From Prorocentrum cordatum (taxonomy: Eukaryota > Sar > Dinophyceae > Prorocentrales > Prorocentraceae): 64,000 nucleotides of DNA. The DNA lies in the NCBI GenBank assembly GCA_963575745.1, contig CAUYUJ010014271.1, positions 148,820 to 212,819 on the forward strand. The letters are read 5' to 3'. Positions 42,960 through 53,284 of the stretch are shown one piece after another. Under the pieces are notes generated by a model. That model made no database searches, was not told the DNA's origin, and saw only the letters and a program-made list of their open reading frames with translations. Every line of letters starts with the position of its first letter. Within the stretch, counting starts at the first letter, position 1. Position numbers and translations under genes: made by a program.

Positions 42960-43935
42960 TGATGGGACCGCGATTGTGGACACGCAAATGCGCGTGTCAC
43001 TGGGGCGTTCGGTGGGGCTCCCTATGGGGCCACGAACCGTGCGATAGATGCGCCGTGATGTGTTTGGTGCGTGGTGTGTGTGTGTCTGTGGTGCCGGTCG
43101 TGTGTGTGTGTGTGTGTCGTGTTTGTGTGGTGGTGGTTGACGGTTGGTGGTGGCGGTGGTGGTGAGTGTGGTGGGGGGGGGGCGTGCGTGGGGGTGGCGG
43201 TGGTCGTGGTGGGTTGGTGGTGGCGGGGGTGGAGCTGGGCGGGGGTCTCTGGGTGGGTGGGCGGGCCATGGGCGGCGCAAGCGCCATGGGCGGCGCAACC
43301 GCACGTGCGCGTGCCGTCATAGGCGGCCAAACGCAGTACACGTCGCTTGGAGCTCCATATGGGCCCGCGAATGGCGCGGGCAAAGGTCGCCATTTGGACT
43401 TTAGGTGGAGCTCCTCATGTGGCCACGGGTCGCGTGATGGGGCGTACCGTAATGGGCGGCACGGACGCTTGTGCGACGCCGCCTCAAGTGAAAACTCCGA
43501 TGCAGCCACGGACCGTGCGAGGGGTGCGCCGCAATGGGTTGCGCGCGCGCGTGCGAACTTCGCCACTGGGGCCTTGGGTGGAACTCTTTCTGAGGCGACG
43601 GGCCGCGTGATGGAGAGCGTCGCAATGGTTGGGCAGCTTTTCGTTGAGATCCTTCTGGGGCCACGAACCGCGCGAGGGCGCGCCGCGATGGGTGGCCCAG
43701 GAGCGTGCGACCGTCGCCACGGGTGCTTTAAGTGGAGCGCCATGTGGGGCCGCGAACCGCGTGATGGGGCGCGCCGTAATCGGTGGCGCGGACGCATGTC
43801 CACGTCGCCACAGGGGGCCCAGATGGAGCCCCCTATGGGGCCGCGGTCCGTGCGAGGGTGCGGCATGATGCGCGGCGCGGACGCATGTAAGCGTCTCTAC
43901 TGGGGCCTCGGGTGCAATTCCATAAGTGGCCATGA
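42960..43935. repeat. 90 bp satellite, array 2, interrupted by GT/GTG tract
   Basis: Units match 27870-28790 (GGCGCGGACGCATG, GTGGAGCTCC, ATGGGGCCACGAACCG). A GTGTGTG and GGTGGTGG expansion occupies 43065-43260 within the array. Confidence 0.9.
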
Positions 43936-45185
43936 ACCATGGGAAGGGCGCAGCGTTGTGGCGCGGATGCGGCGCACGGGACTTGTGCGTAGGCGTCGCG
44001 CGCGCGCGTGGCACACCGACGTGGCGCATGGACATTCGCGCACGGATGCCACGCGCGGGCGCTGCTGTGCACGGGCGCTGCGCGCGGGCGCGGGGGGGGG
44101 GGGGCGCGAACAGAGCGGGGTCGCGATGGAGCGGGGTCGGGTGGGATGAGGGGTGGCGGTAGGGGCGGGAGGGGGAGCGGCGGGGGGGCTAAAATTGCGC
44201 GATGCAGGCGCGCCGTAAAGTTCGCGTAGGATGAATACATTAAAGCATATGGCGATCCACATCAAAATAGCAACGACGCCTTAACAGTCGCGGCAAACGA
44301 AGAAGAGCAGCGCTGGCTGTGCATTGGACACGGTAAGGAGGTAGATTGCACTGGTACACAAGAGTTGTGATTAGTTGCAGGAGCCCGTGTAGAGCAAAGC
44401 CTGATGGGGGGAGCGGGCATTGGATAGATTGGGCAGGACATGTGCACGTGGTCTGCGCATGCGGATTGGGCGTTGAGTTGCGCTGTGCTACCGCGGTGAC
44501 ATTTGCGTCGTGGACGCCGCCATGGCGGCCGCGTGTGTTACGAAATCTACGCGTCGAACCCTGAGGAGACGCCCGCGTCGAACTCGGTCTTGCCGCCCTT
44601 TGCACCACCGTTACACGTGGATAGCGTCTGGCTGGCGTTTGAATATGCCAGGGTGAGGTGGGATGAGCTGCGGGGTAGGTTTGCGGACCACGCTAATGCT
44701 ACGAATCGTACGGCGCAGGATAGTTGCAGAGATGCGGTTGACCTTGATCACAGCATGTGTAGGAGTAGGGGTTGGAAAGGGCGCGGTAAGGCACGTTAGT
44801 GCAAAACGAAGCCAGCGTAGTGTCTAAATAAAATTGGATGTAATAGAACCTAGTGCCTCCAGCGAAAATGGAGGGCAGGACCCCGTTGAGTACGACATGG
44901 GCTGGGGTAGCGTGGCGTGGAAAGCATGCGCACACAATTTGTTATAATATCTCTTCTGGTGAGCTGCTCGTTGGCGGAAGGGGAGGAGCAGGGAACAAGA
45001 AAATCGACAAAGGTTACTTATTGAAAAGTTGTTAACCGCACGCCGCCGACCAGCGTGGAAAAGTGTCACGGGAGAAAAGGTATGACAGGCAAACACGACA
45101 TCAAATGACGAACTGGATGTGACCGTCTGGATGGCACGTGCCACGGCGGAAGCCCCATGGAGAAAACCAACTGTGCATTTTTGAC
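43936..45185. other. Mostly unique interval, nothing certain
   Basis: Includes a G-run at 44090-44105. 44240-45180 has ordinary composition and could hide exons, but I see no family signature or consistent splice pattern. Confidence 0.3.
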
Positions 45186-45187
45186 TG

Positions 45188-45510
45188 GGCGCCAACATGA
45201 ACCAAGGAAGCCTCAGAAAGGCAACTCGTGACACGTGTCACCGAGGAAACCGCTGCAGGAAAGCCAGCGGTGCATTTTTGATTCTGGACGCCGCCATGAT
45301 CCAAGGAAGCCTCAGAAAAGCAACGGGCGATACGTGTCACCGCGGAAACCGCTTGGAGAAAACCAAACGTAATCGTTCGATTCTCGGCGCCAACATGAGC
45401 CAGGGAATCTTCAGAAGAAAAGCAGGTGACACGTGTCACCACGGAAACCGCTCGAGGAAAACCAATGGTACATTTTTGAATCTGGATGCCATCATGGGCC
45501 AAGGGCGCCT
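45188..45510. repeat. Tandem repeat of about 100 bp, three to four copies
   Basis: Units start near 45191, 45291, 45391 and 45488 with GCC(A/G)(A/C)CATGANCCAAGGAA and carry GACACGTGTCACCG (palindromic GACACGTGTC), GGAAACCGCTNGAGGAAA and ATTTTTGATTCTGGAC. Confidence 0.9.
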
Positions 45511-45589
45511 CAGAGCAGCGGGCGACAAGCTCCCGCGGGGGAGGAGGGGGGAGGCAAAGAAGGGGGCGTGGGGAACATGAAGATATACC

Positions 45590-45870
45590 GTTGCCGGGTC
45601 AAAACTGACCCAAGATCGGGGAGAAGGCGACAACCCAAAAATCTGCAAGGATGCCCAAGGGGCCGTGCAACGCCATTACGCGGCAAGAAACGCGCGGGGA
45701 TGCGCCCGCCCAAACGAGAACATGGGCAAGGATACGGAAGTATCCCCAAGGGTACCCTTGCCTCCCCCATCCCTGCGACGCCGCCGTGCAACGGGCTTCA
45801 ACCCCAAACGGCAAGGATGAATGCGCCGCCAAGGGTACCCTTGGACGGCCGAGGCAGCAGCCAAGGATGC
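45590..45870. repeat. Dispersed CCAAGGGTACCCTTG words
   Basis: CCAAGGGTACCCTTG occurs at about 45757 and 45829, with CAAGGATGCCCAAGGGGCCG and related words nearby. The same palindrome-like word is a component of the composite repeat right flank. Confidence 0.55.
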
Positions 45871-46329
45871 CGGGAAAGGATGATGGCTTGACGTCTTATG
45901 GCTTGGGGCGCCTTAACCGCGCTAGTGGGCCAAATTTCCTGGTGGCACCACCTTTGATTGCACGGTGGGCGACCGCGTCCGTCGCGGTCGCGTTTCATGT
46001 TGTCTGTGGGCGGGCCCCGCCACTTGCAATTCAGAACCTGCGGCGCAGATTCCGTGACATTGCGGGTGGGTAGGATTCGTCCACCCTTGAGTCGCCTTTC
46101 ACAGTTTTTGTCCTGCTCCACGACCCGCGCACCAGTGGTGGCGACGCATGCGGCCTGTAGCTGGGAGCGCGGCGAGGGCCGACAACGCAAAACAGAAGCC
46201 GACCCCGAACTGGCTACGCATGCTGGGCGTGTGTATCATTATCGCAGTGTCGTACGGGTCGAACATTGGAATGCCCCTGCACCCGTCCACTCAGCCTACC
46301 CCCCTATGACCCGCGCAATTACAAAAAAT

Positions 46330-46347
46330 CAAGTAAAATTTTACTTG
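46330..46347. repeat. Perfect 18 bp palindrome, copy 2
   Basis: CAAGTAAAATTTTACTTG, identical to 26671-26688, again preceded by AAAAAT or AAAAAAT and followed by G. Confidence 0.8.
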
Positions 46348-46424
46348 GCGTTTCAATTCTTGGGCAAATCAATTTCGTAGTGATGCAGCGGTATAAATAA
46401 CCCCGCTTTGGAGACTTTAACACC

Positions 46425-46476
46425 CGTAATCCGTATAATCCGGAATCCTTATAATCCGTATAATCCGGAATCCTTC
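46425..46476. repeat. Short ATAATCCGTATAATCCGGAA repeat
   Basis: Three to four copies of an (A)TAATCCG(G/T)A unit. Confidence 0.75.
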
Positions 46477-46527
46477 CTAAACACCTTTTCTGGTACGCTG
46501 ATCATGGGAATCCGTGAAGATCCTGCA

Positions 46528-46695
46528 TTGTTCAAAACGAATGTGCGCGGCGCTAAGACGAGAGCCACATTTTGAAAACGACCCGCCCTCAGCCCGTGAA
46601 GCTCTTGCAATTTGTTTAAACTAATGTGCGCGGCGCCGAGGCGATAACCACAGTTTGAAAACGACCCGCCCTCCATCTGTGAAACCGTTGTCACT
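46528..46695. repeat. Tandem duplication of about 84 bp
   Basis: CAAAACGAATGTGCGCGGCG and CAGAGCCACATTTTGAAAAC-like text followed by GACCCGCCCTC repeats 84 bases later with substitutions (AAACTAATGTGCGCGGCGCC, CCACAGTTTGAAAACGACCC). Confidence 0.75.
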
Positions 46696-48194
46696 TGTTA
46701 AAGCTTCAGAGACATAAGCGGTGCGGAAGTCTCAGGCGAAACGCCTGGTCCGCCCTAACAACCGGCCTCAGGGTGCGACAGGGAGAAGCTGCATATAAGG
46801 AGAAGGAATGGAAGGACTGGAAGGGGGGGAGGCAGGAGGGAGGGAGGAAGCAAGAAAGGGGAAGGACGGGAGAGAGGGCACAGCTGGGAAGGGTGGGTAG
46901 GAGGGAGGTTCTCGCGAGCGCACTCCTTCCCACCACTCAACGACGTTCGGCGACCTCCACAGCAGGATCACCAGCAACCACGCGTACGCGAGCACGGAAA
47001 ACGTGGCCGTGATAGCGAACACGGGCAGCTCCTTGATCGCCCTGACCTCGCCTGGTGCAAACGAGCTGGGGGGAGGAAGAGACGGGCCGGGATCTGAGTA
47101 GAGAGCCCCAAAGGAGGAGGAGGAGGAGGAGGAGGAGGAGGTGGAAGTGGAGGAGGAGGAGGAGGGGGCAGGGAGTACGTAGGTACCAACGATAATGAAC
47201 CTTGGTATGTGAGAAGTGTCTCGGTACATCCATCCTCGACTGTGCGATTCGCCAGGTGCCCCAGAGCTCTGCGGCCCCATCGGGAGATTCAAAATGTCCG
47301 TGTGGCACCCGGCACCCGCTGGCAGGCAGAATTCTTATCAGGCGTGCCTAAAGTAAGAGAGCTGGTGTCAAGTTAGCAAGGTCAAACAAGTCAGCGGGCC
47401 CCGCCCAATCCAAGTGTGACACAACTGAAAATTGTACTTGGGACGTGCTCCCACCAAGCGATCTGAAGGCGCTCGCGCGCGGCCCCGCTTACGATGATTC
47501 GGCGAATAGAACAAATACGCGGGCCGCGCAGGGGTAGGAGCGGCAACGTTCCGATGAATGTGGAGAGGACACACCATGCGCTGCGACGAGCCCGTTTCAC
47601 TCACAAGCTGCGTGACGCTTGGAGGAGGACAGTAGTTCACCCGCTCTCGCGCGGCCCCGTGCCGCTGTCGATTTCATGCGACTCGGCGAAAACGCGCCGC
47701 GCCCGCGCTGGAACGCCACTTCTAAGTGAAAGGTGCACGGAGCGCCGCGATGGCGACAAGTCGCCCGCTCGCTCGGGGCCCCAGAACTGGGCGAGTGAAA
47801 AATCCGCCGACCCCATGTCGGCGTGTGGAAGAGGCTGTACCATTTGGTAGTTTAGCAACGTTGTAGTTGAGTCGAAGGGAACCTCCTTCCCGATGATCCC
47901 TTCTCCCCTGGGGGGGGGGGTCCTGGGGGCAGGGTCCCGGGGGGTGTCCGGGGGGGTCCTGGGGCAGATGCGACCCCCCCTCGGCCGCAGGAAGCGGCCA
48001 AAGTGGTCTCCCTCAGGACCCCTGCCCCCGCCTTGGCCCCCGCTCCAGCCCCGTTCCCGGCCCGGCCTGGCCCTGGCCCTGGCCCTGGCCTCGGCCCCGG
48101 ATCCGGCCCCGGTCACGGCCGCGGCCCCGGCCGCTGCCCTGGCCGCGGCCTCGGCCCCAGCCCCGTCGCCTCCCAGACGAGGAGACACACGGCT
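46696..48194. other. Unique GC-rich interval with purine tracts
   Basis: GGAGGGAGG at 46815-46880, GGAGGAGG at 47113-47165 and a G-run at 47910. 48000-48180 is GGCCCC/GGCCTC-rich. No gene recognised before the LINE remnant starts. Confidence 0.4.
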
Positions 48195-48262
48195 CTCCTC
48201 CTCCTCCTCCTCCTCCTCCTCCTCCTCCTCCTCCTCTTTTCCCCCCCTCTTCCACCCTCTCC

Positions 48263-51200
48263 TCCGATGGGTGCATTCTTAGTGATCCCCTCTCCCTTCT
48301 GCAGTCGGAAGGAGATAGGTTCACGGCCCTCTGGGGTCAAGGAGTGGGGGCTCAGCCGGACGGGATTTTGTCTGACCCCCTCCCTCGTCTCACCGCGGAT
48401 GTTATTCGGAGCATTTCGAAGTCCTATCGAGAGGCCTCGGCGGTGTCGGTTGATGGCTTCCATTGCCGCCACTTCTCCCTGCTTTCGGACAGTGCGCTCG
48501 AAGTGCTCAGCTCGGTCTTTTCTGTGATGGAGGCTGTCGGGTGCCTCCCTCCCCAGATCTCCGTGGTTCTTCTCGCTCTCCTTCCTAAGCAGGCTGGCGG
48601 CTACAGACCTATTGGGGTGTTCTGCTCTTGGTTTAGGGTCTGGGGCCGCTGCAGGCGCCCCATGGCCCTGGACTGGGAGCAGGAACACCCCAGGAGGTAC
48701 TGGGCCGCTGGCCAATTTAGGGGTGCGACTGACGTGGTGTGGCGTCAGGCTCTCGCTGCCGAGAGCGGGCTGGCCAAAGGGAAGGCCTCATGCAGCGTGC
48801 TCTTTGACCTCCGAAAATTCTACGAGAATATCAGCCTGTCCGAACTGGCCGCGAGATGCACGAAACACGGCTTCCCTTTCGTCATCGCCCGCTTGTGCAT
48901 TTATGCGTATCGATGCGGCAGGTTTCTGTGTCTTGGAGGCTGGCTGGTGGGGCCTTACTTCTGCGTCAACGGAGTCATTGCCGGCTGTTCCATGGCTACG
49001 TCGTTCATTCGGGTTTTTTGCCAAGACGGGTATGACTCTCTCACTCCTCGTCGCAATCTCGACCTCGACGTCTACATTGATGACCAAGGGCTTTCGTGCA
49101 CCGACCTGCCACATCGGGTGTCTACGGCGGTCGTCAGTGGAGCCCGGGAGCTGCAGTTAGTGGTTGAGAAAATGTTCGGTTTTTCTTTCGCTCTTGACAA
49201 GACCGCTATTGTGGCGTCCTCTAAGGAGCTAGGTGACCACATCTCGTCGCAGCTGCAGGCTCTCGGAGGTAAGTTCACGGACAATGCGGTCAATCTTGGC
49301 ATTGACTATACGGCCGGCCGTGCTGTTAGGGTTGCTGGCCGGTCGGCCAAGATGAAAGCTCGATTGGCGAAAGCTGTTCGTTGTGCTCGCCGGCTTAAAA
49401 AGCAAAATCGTGTGCTCAACAGGTCTGCGGTGATCAGGGTCTTCTCGTCTGGGCCTCTCGCGGGGGCGTCCTACGGGTCCGAGGTCACGGGCACGAGCGA
49501 TCGAGACCTTTTGCTCCTCCGGCGTAAGATTTTTCATGTGTCATGCCGTGCTCGAAGCTCCGGTCGTTAACAACGGCCGCCATTTTAGATGGCGACCCCA
49601 CGTGGCGCACTGCTGTTTCTCCCATCCTGCGCTGGGCCAAGGAGATATGGCTTAGCCAGACGTCTGCCGATCAATGGGCCACCCCCCCTCCCCACCTTGA
49701 GGCAAGCTTGGGAGTCGGTGTTCGGAAATCCTGCCTGCTCTTGGAGGCAGGTTGCGGGCCCCATCAGCGCCCTGCGCATGTCCTTGGTTCGCTTGGGGTG
49801 GCGCATGGAAAACTTCATGACGTTGATTGATGATCGTGGCCTTAGCCTCCCCCTTGGAATCCTCTCCCTGGCCCTCACCAGCCTCCTGCTCAAGGACGGC
49901 TATTTCAGAATGCTGGAAAGAGATTCCGGGGAAAAGCGGGGGGTGCTTCCTCGGGTCTGCTATGACATCGTCCGCGAGGCGTTGCATAGCAAGAAATACA
50001 CGGCCTTACAAAAGGCTAGGATTCGGGTTTTTGCTACCGAGGCTTTTTTCACTGGGTCTCGGGCCTAATCTCTAGGATATCTTGTCGAAGATTCTTGCCC
50101 CTTTTGCGGCTGCCAGGATACCATCTTCCACCGGCTCTGGGAGTGCTCCCATGGACCTGTCGCCGAGCTTCGCGCTGAGTTAGTGGACGCCAGCATCGTC
50201 GAAGCAGCTTTGGCAGCTAAGGCGGCCGAGGACGACGTCTTCGTTTTCATCTCCGGGGCTTTTCGCCATCCTGCCGACTCCTACCCCCGTCCCCTCACGG
50301 AGTTCGACGATGGCCCTGTCCTTGTGTGGCACCGTGAAGATATCGTGAAATCGAATGGGCAGCGCCCCGGCACCGAGTTGTGGGGAAGCCTCTTCGTAGA
50401 CGGCTCGTGTGCCAGGCATCCCATCCGGGAGCTCAGTAGAGCTGCCAGCAGCGTCATCATGGTTGACGATGCTGGTGATCGCATCGCGGAGTTTCGTGCT
50501 CCGGTCTGGGCTCCGTATCCCCAGACACCCCAGAGTGCAGAGTTTAGCTGTTTCACTTGGGCGAATGTTTTGGCCTCAGATCGCATTTCTGTATATTCTG
50601 ATTGCGAAAATGTGGTCAAGCTAGCGTCTCGTCCTCGGGGCGAGCAGTTGTCGGGCAAGCGAGTTTACTCGGGTGCCTTCCTGCAGATTTTCGCACAGGG
50701 TGCTAAACCAGCGCCGTGTTTCAAGGTCGCCGCCCATCGCGTTATCGATGAGGCCGGGATCGACGTATCCGAACGCTGGAGGCGCATGGGCAACCATCAC
50801 GCCGACATCAGTGCGAAGCTGGCTGTCGATCTCCACCCGAGGGACCCCGTCAAGCTGGAGGCGGCGCACATGCTTGTCGAGCAAGCTCGTGCTACTCTTG
50901 CGCTCGCCGCCAATCTGCTCCATCTGTGGCCAGACATCGATTTGTCTTCGGCGGAGCGGGTTCCGTACCTTCCTGTTTCCCAGGAACCTGGCCATAGATG
51001 GGAGCGTTGGTCTGGCACCTGGCGTTGTGCCGTCTGCCTGCGGGGTTCACGAGCTTCGGAGCGCCCTGCGCCAGGCAGGTGCTCCGAGTTTTCGAAGCTC
51101 CACGCTGCCAGGCAGGACCAGCTCGAACATCGCACCATTGCGTTTGATTGCTCGGACGGCTCGGTTCTGTTCATTTGCACGCGCTGCAAGTGCCATTCGA

Positions 51201-51601
51201 ATGGGGCTTCGGTTCGGGGTCTCGGGGCGCGCTGCGAGCCCCCTCCCTCCCGGGCTGCTCACTATGGGTGGGAGGCTCTGTGCAAGGGCCGCCACCCGCA
51301 TTATAGCAAACAGAAGCTCGGCGTCACGGTGGAAACGAACAACCTGACGCGATGTTTTAATTCTCGATTTGATTTTCGAAGAGCGCCCCAGCCTCCTTCA
51401 ACAGGTACGGCGGTGGGCCCCTCTAGATTTTCTTACAACTGCCGCACTTCCCTCCATTGCGGCACGAGTTTAAACCTGCTACAAGCAGGCCTGCAGAGGA
51501 GTCGGGCGTTGAAAAAAAGAAAAAAATCATCCTCTTTTCCCCCTCCTCCTCCGCCTCCTCCTCCTCATCCTCCGCCTCCTCCTCTTCCTCGCATCGCATG
51601 A
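48263..51601 (+). pseudogene. ORF2 remnant: reverse transcriptase, zinc finger, RNase H (element A)
   Basis: The product would copy its own RNA into DNA at the target site. Coding text starts in frame at SDGCILSDPL (about 48263), upstream of the GTG at 48344. Reverse-transcriptase signs: YRPIGVF fingers, FDLRKFYENI (motif A), VIAGCSMAT (motif B) and YIDD at 49073-49084 (motif C). Next come a zinc knuckle CPFCGCQDTIFHRLWEC (about 50096-50146) and RNase H with FVDGS, SAEF, YSDCENVV and HHADISA, so all four acidic positions are present. The C-terminus has CAVC and CTRCKCHS cysteine motifs. The frame slips near 49540 and slips back in the C-run near 49685, which bypasses the TAA at 49568. A TAA at 50066 is a true in-frame nonsense codon, because homologous text continues on both sides in one frame. 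Terminal proline-rich residues come from the CTC tract. Confidence 0.9.
51540..51600. repeat. CTC tract after element A
   Basis: CCTCCTCCGCCTCCTCCTCC-type units right after the A-rich 3' end of element A. Confidence 0.85.
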
Positions 51602-51739
51602 GGAGGTCCAGTCGAGCAGGACACAGTAGCGCGCACCCACGAATGAACGCAGCTCAAGACCGACCTGAAAAGGAAGAGGCGAAACAAAAAGAAAGAGAGA
51701 GAGAGAGAGAAGGTGGTGTCTTCTCCCCTATGTTTTTCT

Positions 51740-51900
51740 CTCCTCCTCCTCCTCCTCCTCCTCCTCTTCCTCCTCCTCCTCCTCTTCCTCATCCTCCTCC
51801 TGCTGCTCCTCCGTCTTCTCTTCCTGCTCCTCCTCCTGCTGCTCCTCCTCCTCCTGCTCCTCCTCCTCCTCCTCTACGTCCTCCTCCTCCTCCTCCTCCT
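51740..51900. repeat. CTC tract before element B
   Basis: About 160 bases of CTCCTC with TTCCTC and CTGCTCC interruptions, ending where the element B leader begins. Confidence 0.9.
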
Positions 51901-52027
51901 CAGCCCTTCTGGCACAAGCAATTTGTGCTTGCGGATCCCGACACTTCAGAAGGGCTGGGGGTTCGCGAGCCTGGCTGCGAAGGTGGCCCAGGACGGCGCG
52001 CAGCGTGCTGTTCGGACGGGCCCAGCC

Positions 52028-53256
52028 ATGGCGCCTGGCCGCTCTGGTGGTCTTGCAGCTGCAGATCAGCGTACCTGGTTCTGCAGGTTCTGCATTCACC
52101 AGCGCACTGGTGAAAAGTTCTTCAACAAACCAGATCGCGACGTCTGCTACCAGTGCAGAAGGTCAAAAGGGGCGTGCTTCCACAGCTACAAGGAGCACAA
52201 GTCTCCCAGTGTCCGTGCTGGTCCTTCGGCCGACAAGGCGGCCCCGTGGAACCAGACTAAGCTGCAGCTCCAAGCAGCGCAGGACACCATCAAGAAGCTG
52301 GAGGCGCAGTTGCGTGAGCAGCGCGACAAGCCAGGAGTCAAGAGGGTCCGTTTTACAGACGAGGCCATGGACGTGGACGCTGGAGACGACGCTGGCACAT
52401 CTACCGCCAATGGTGGTCAATTTGATGAAGGAAAGGCTCGAACACGACTGGCCGAACTGGACAAGCAGCTGGACATGGCCAGCAAGTGCGAGGGCCTCGC
52501 TTGGGTCACGCTCGAAGCCAGCTTGGGGGCGGAACGTGAGGAGCTCCAGGCTGCTATCAACAAGCGGAAGCCTGCAGCAGCGAGGATGCTCAATCTCACT
52601 CGCAAGATCGAGGCTATGGGTGTCCAGATTGCAAAGCAGGAAAAAACATTGAGGACAAGCGTGTGCAGCTACAAAAGCTGCAAAATAAGATTGGTGAGTC
52701 TGAGAAAGCGGTGGCCGAAAAGAAAGTCAAGCTCGATGAGATGCGTGCGCAAGCCTTGGAGGTTGCACAAGCCTCAGTCAAGCCTCCTGGAGCTCCCAGT
52801 GAGGAAGGTGCTGGGCAGGTGGCAGCTATTGGGCTTGACGCTTCAAAGCTTGGACAAGTACTACGCGATCTTGGGGCAGGTGAGCATGCTGATAAGTTGG
52901 TGGAAGGTATCGCCAATCAGCTGCCTGCCATCATTGCCAATGCCCAGGTCACCGTCGTTGGCAGGGCTGGTCTTCCTGCTGCTGGTCCAGCTGATGATCC
53001 TGCCGCTCGTGCAGCACGTGAGCTACAAGCCAAGCGTGGTGCTGAAGCTGCTGAAGAGGCAGCTGCAAAACGGGCTGCTGAGGAGCAGGATGCCAGGGAC
53101 AAGGCCTTTAAGGAGGCCGGTGAGGCGGCGCTCTCCACGATGTTGGAAGCTGCTGGTGTGGAGCTGCCGGCTGAGAAGCCCGACCTCAGGGAGGCGGCGA
53201 AGAAGCTCTTGCAGTTCAGGCAGCAGACCAAGTTCGGCAGCTTCCAGGTGCATTAG
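52028..53256 (+). pseudogene. ORF1 (nucleic-acid-binding, coiled-coil) of element B
   Basis: In LINEs, ORF1 proteins package the element RNA. The ATG at 52028 begins MAPGRSGGLAAADQRTW. A CxxC...CxxC zinc ribbon follows (WFCRFC ... DVCYQCRRSKGACF, residues about 18-52), then long alpha-helical, lysine/glutamate/alanine-rich stretches (LQAAQDTIKKLEAQLREQRD, later EAAEEAAAKRAAEEQDARDK) that look coiled-coil. The frame breaks near 52640 at a run of six A; one extra A would continue into the second half, which runs open to TAG at 53254-53256. The second half contains an APPG/VEGIANQLPAIIANAQ region. About 410 codons in all. Everything else is typical of an ORF1 preceding a LINE ORF2, so the break is probably mutational (or a sequencing homopolymer error). 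Confidence 0.75.
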
Positions 53257-53284
53257 GAGATGCAGTTCATACGTGAAGATTGTT

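Larger units (their letters stand above)
48195..51601 (+). mobile_element. LINE-type retrotransposon A, 5'-truncated
   Basis: A CTC tract at 48195-48236 is followed at once by reverse-transcriptase coding sequence; no endonuclease or ORF1 precedes it. The body ends with an A-rich stretch (51512-51526) and then another CTC tract (51540-51600). Element B follows about 300 bases downstream in the same orientation. Confidence 0.85.

Noticed and set aside
48344-51601. Stop-codon reassignment to explain in-frame TAA codons in element A
   Set aside because: The first TAA is bypassed by a frameshift and only the second is in frame; a single nonsense mutation in a dead retroelement is simpler.
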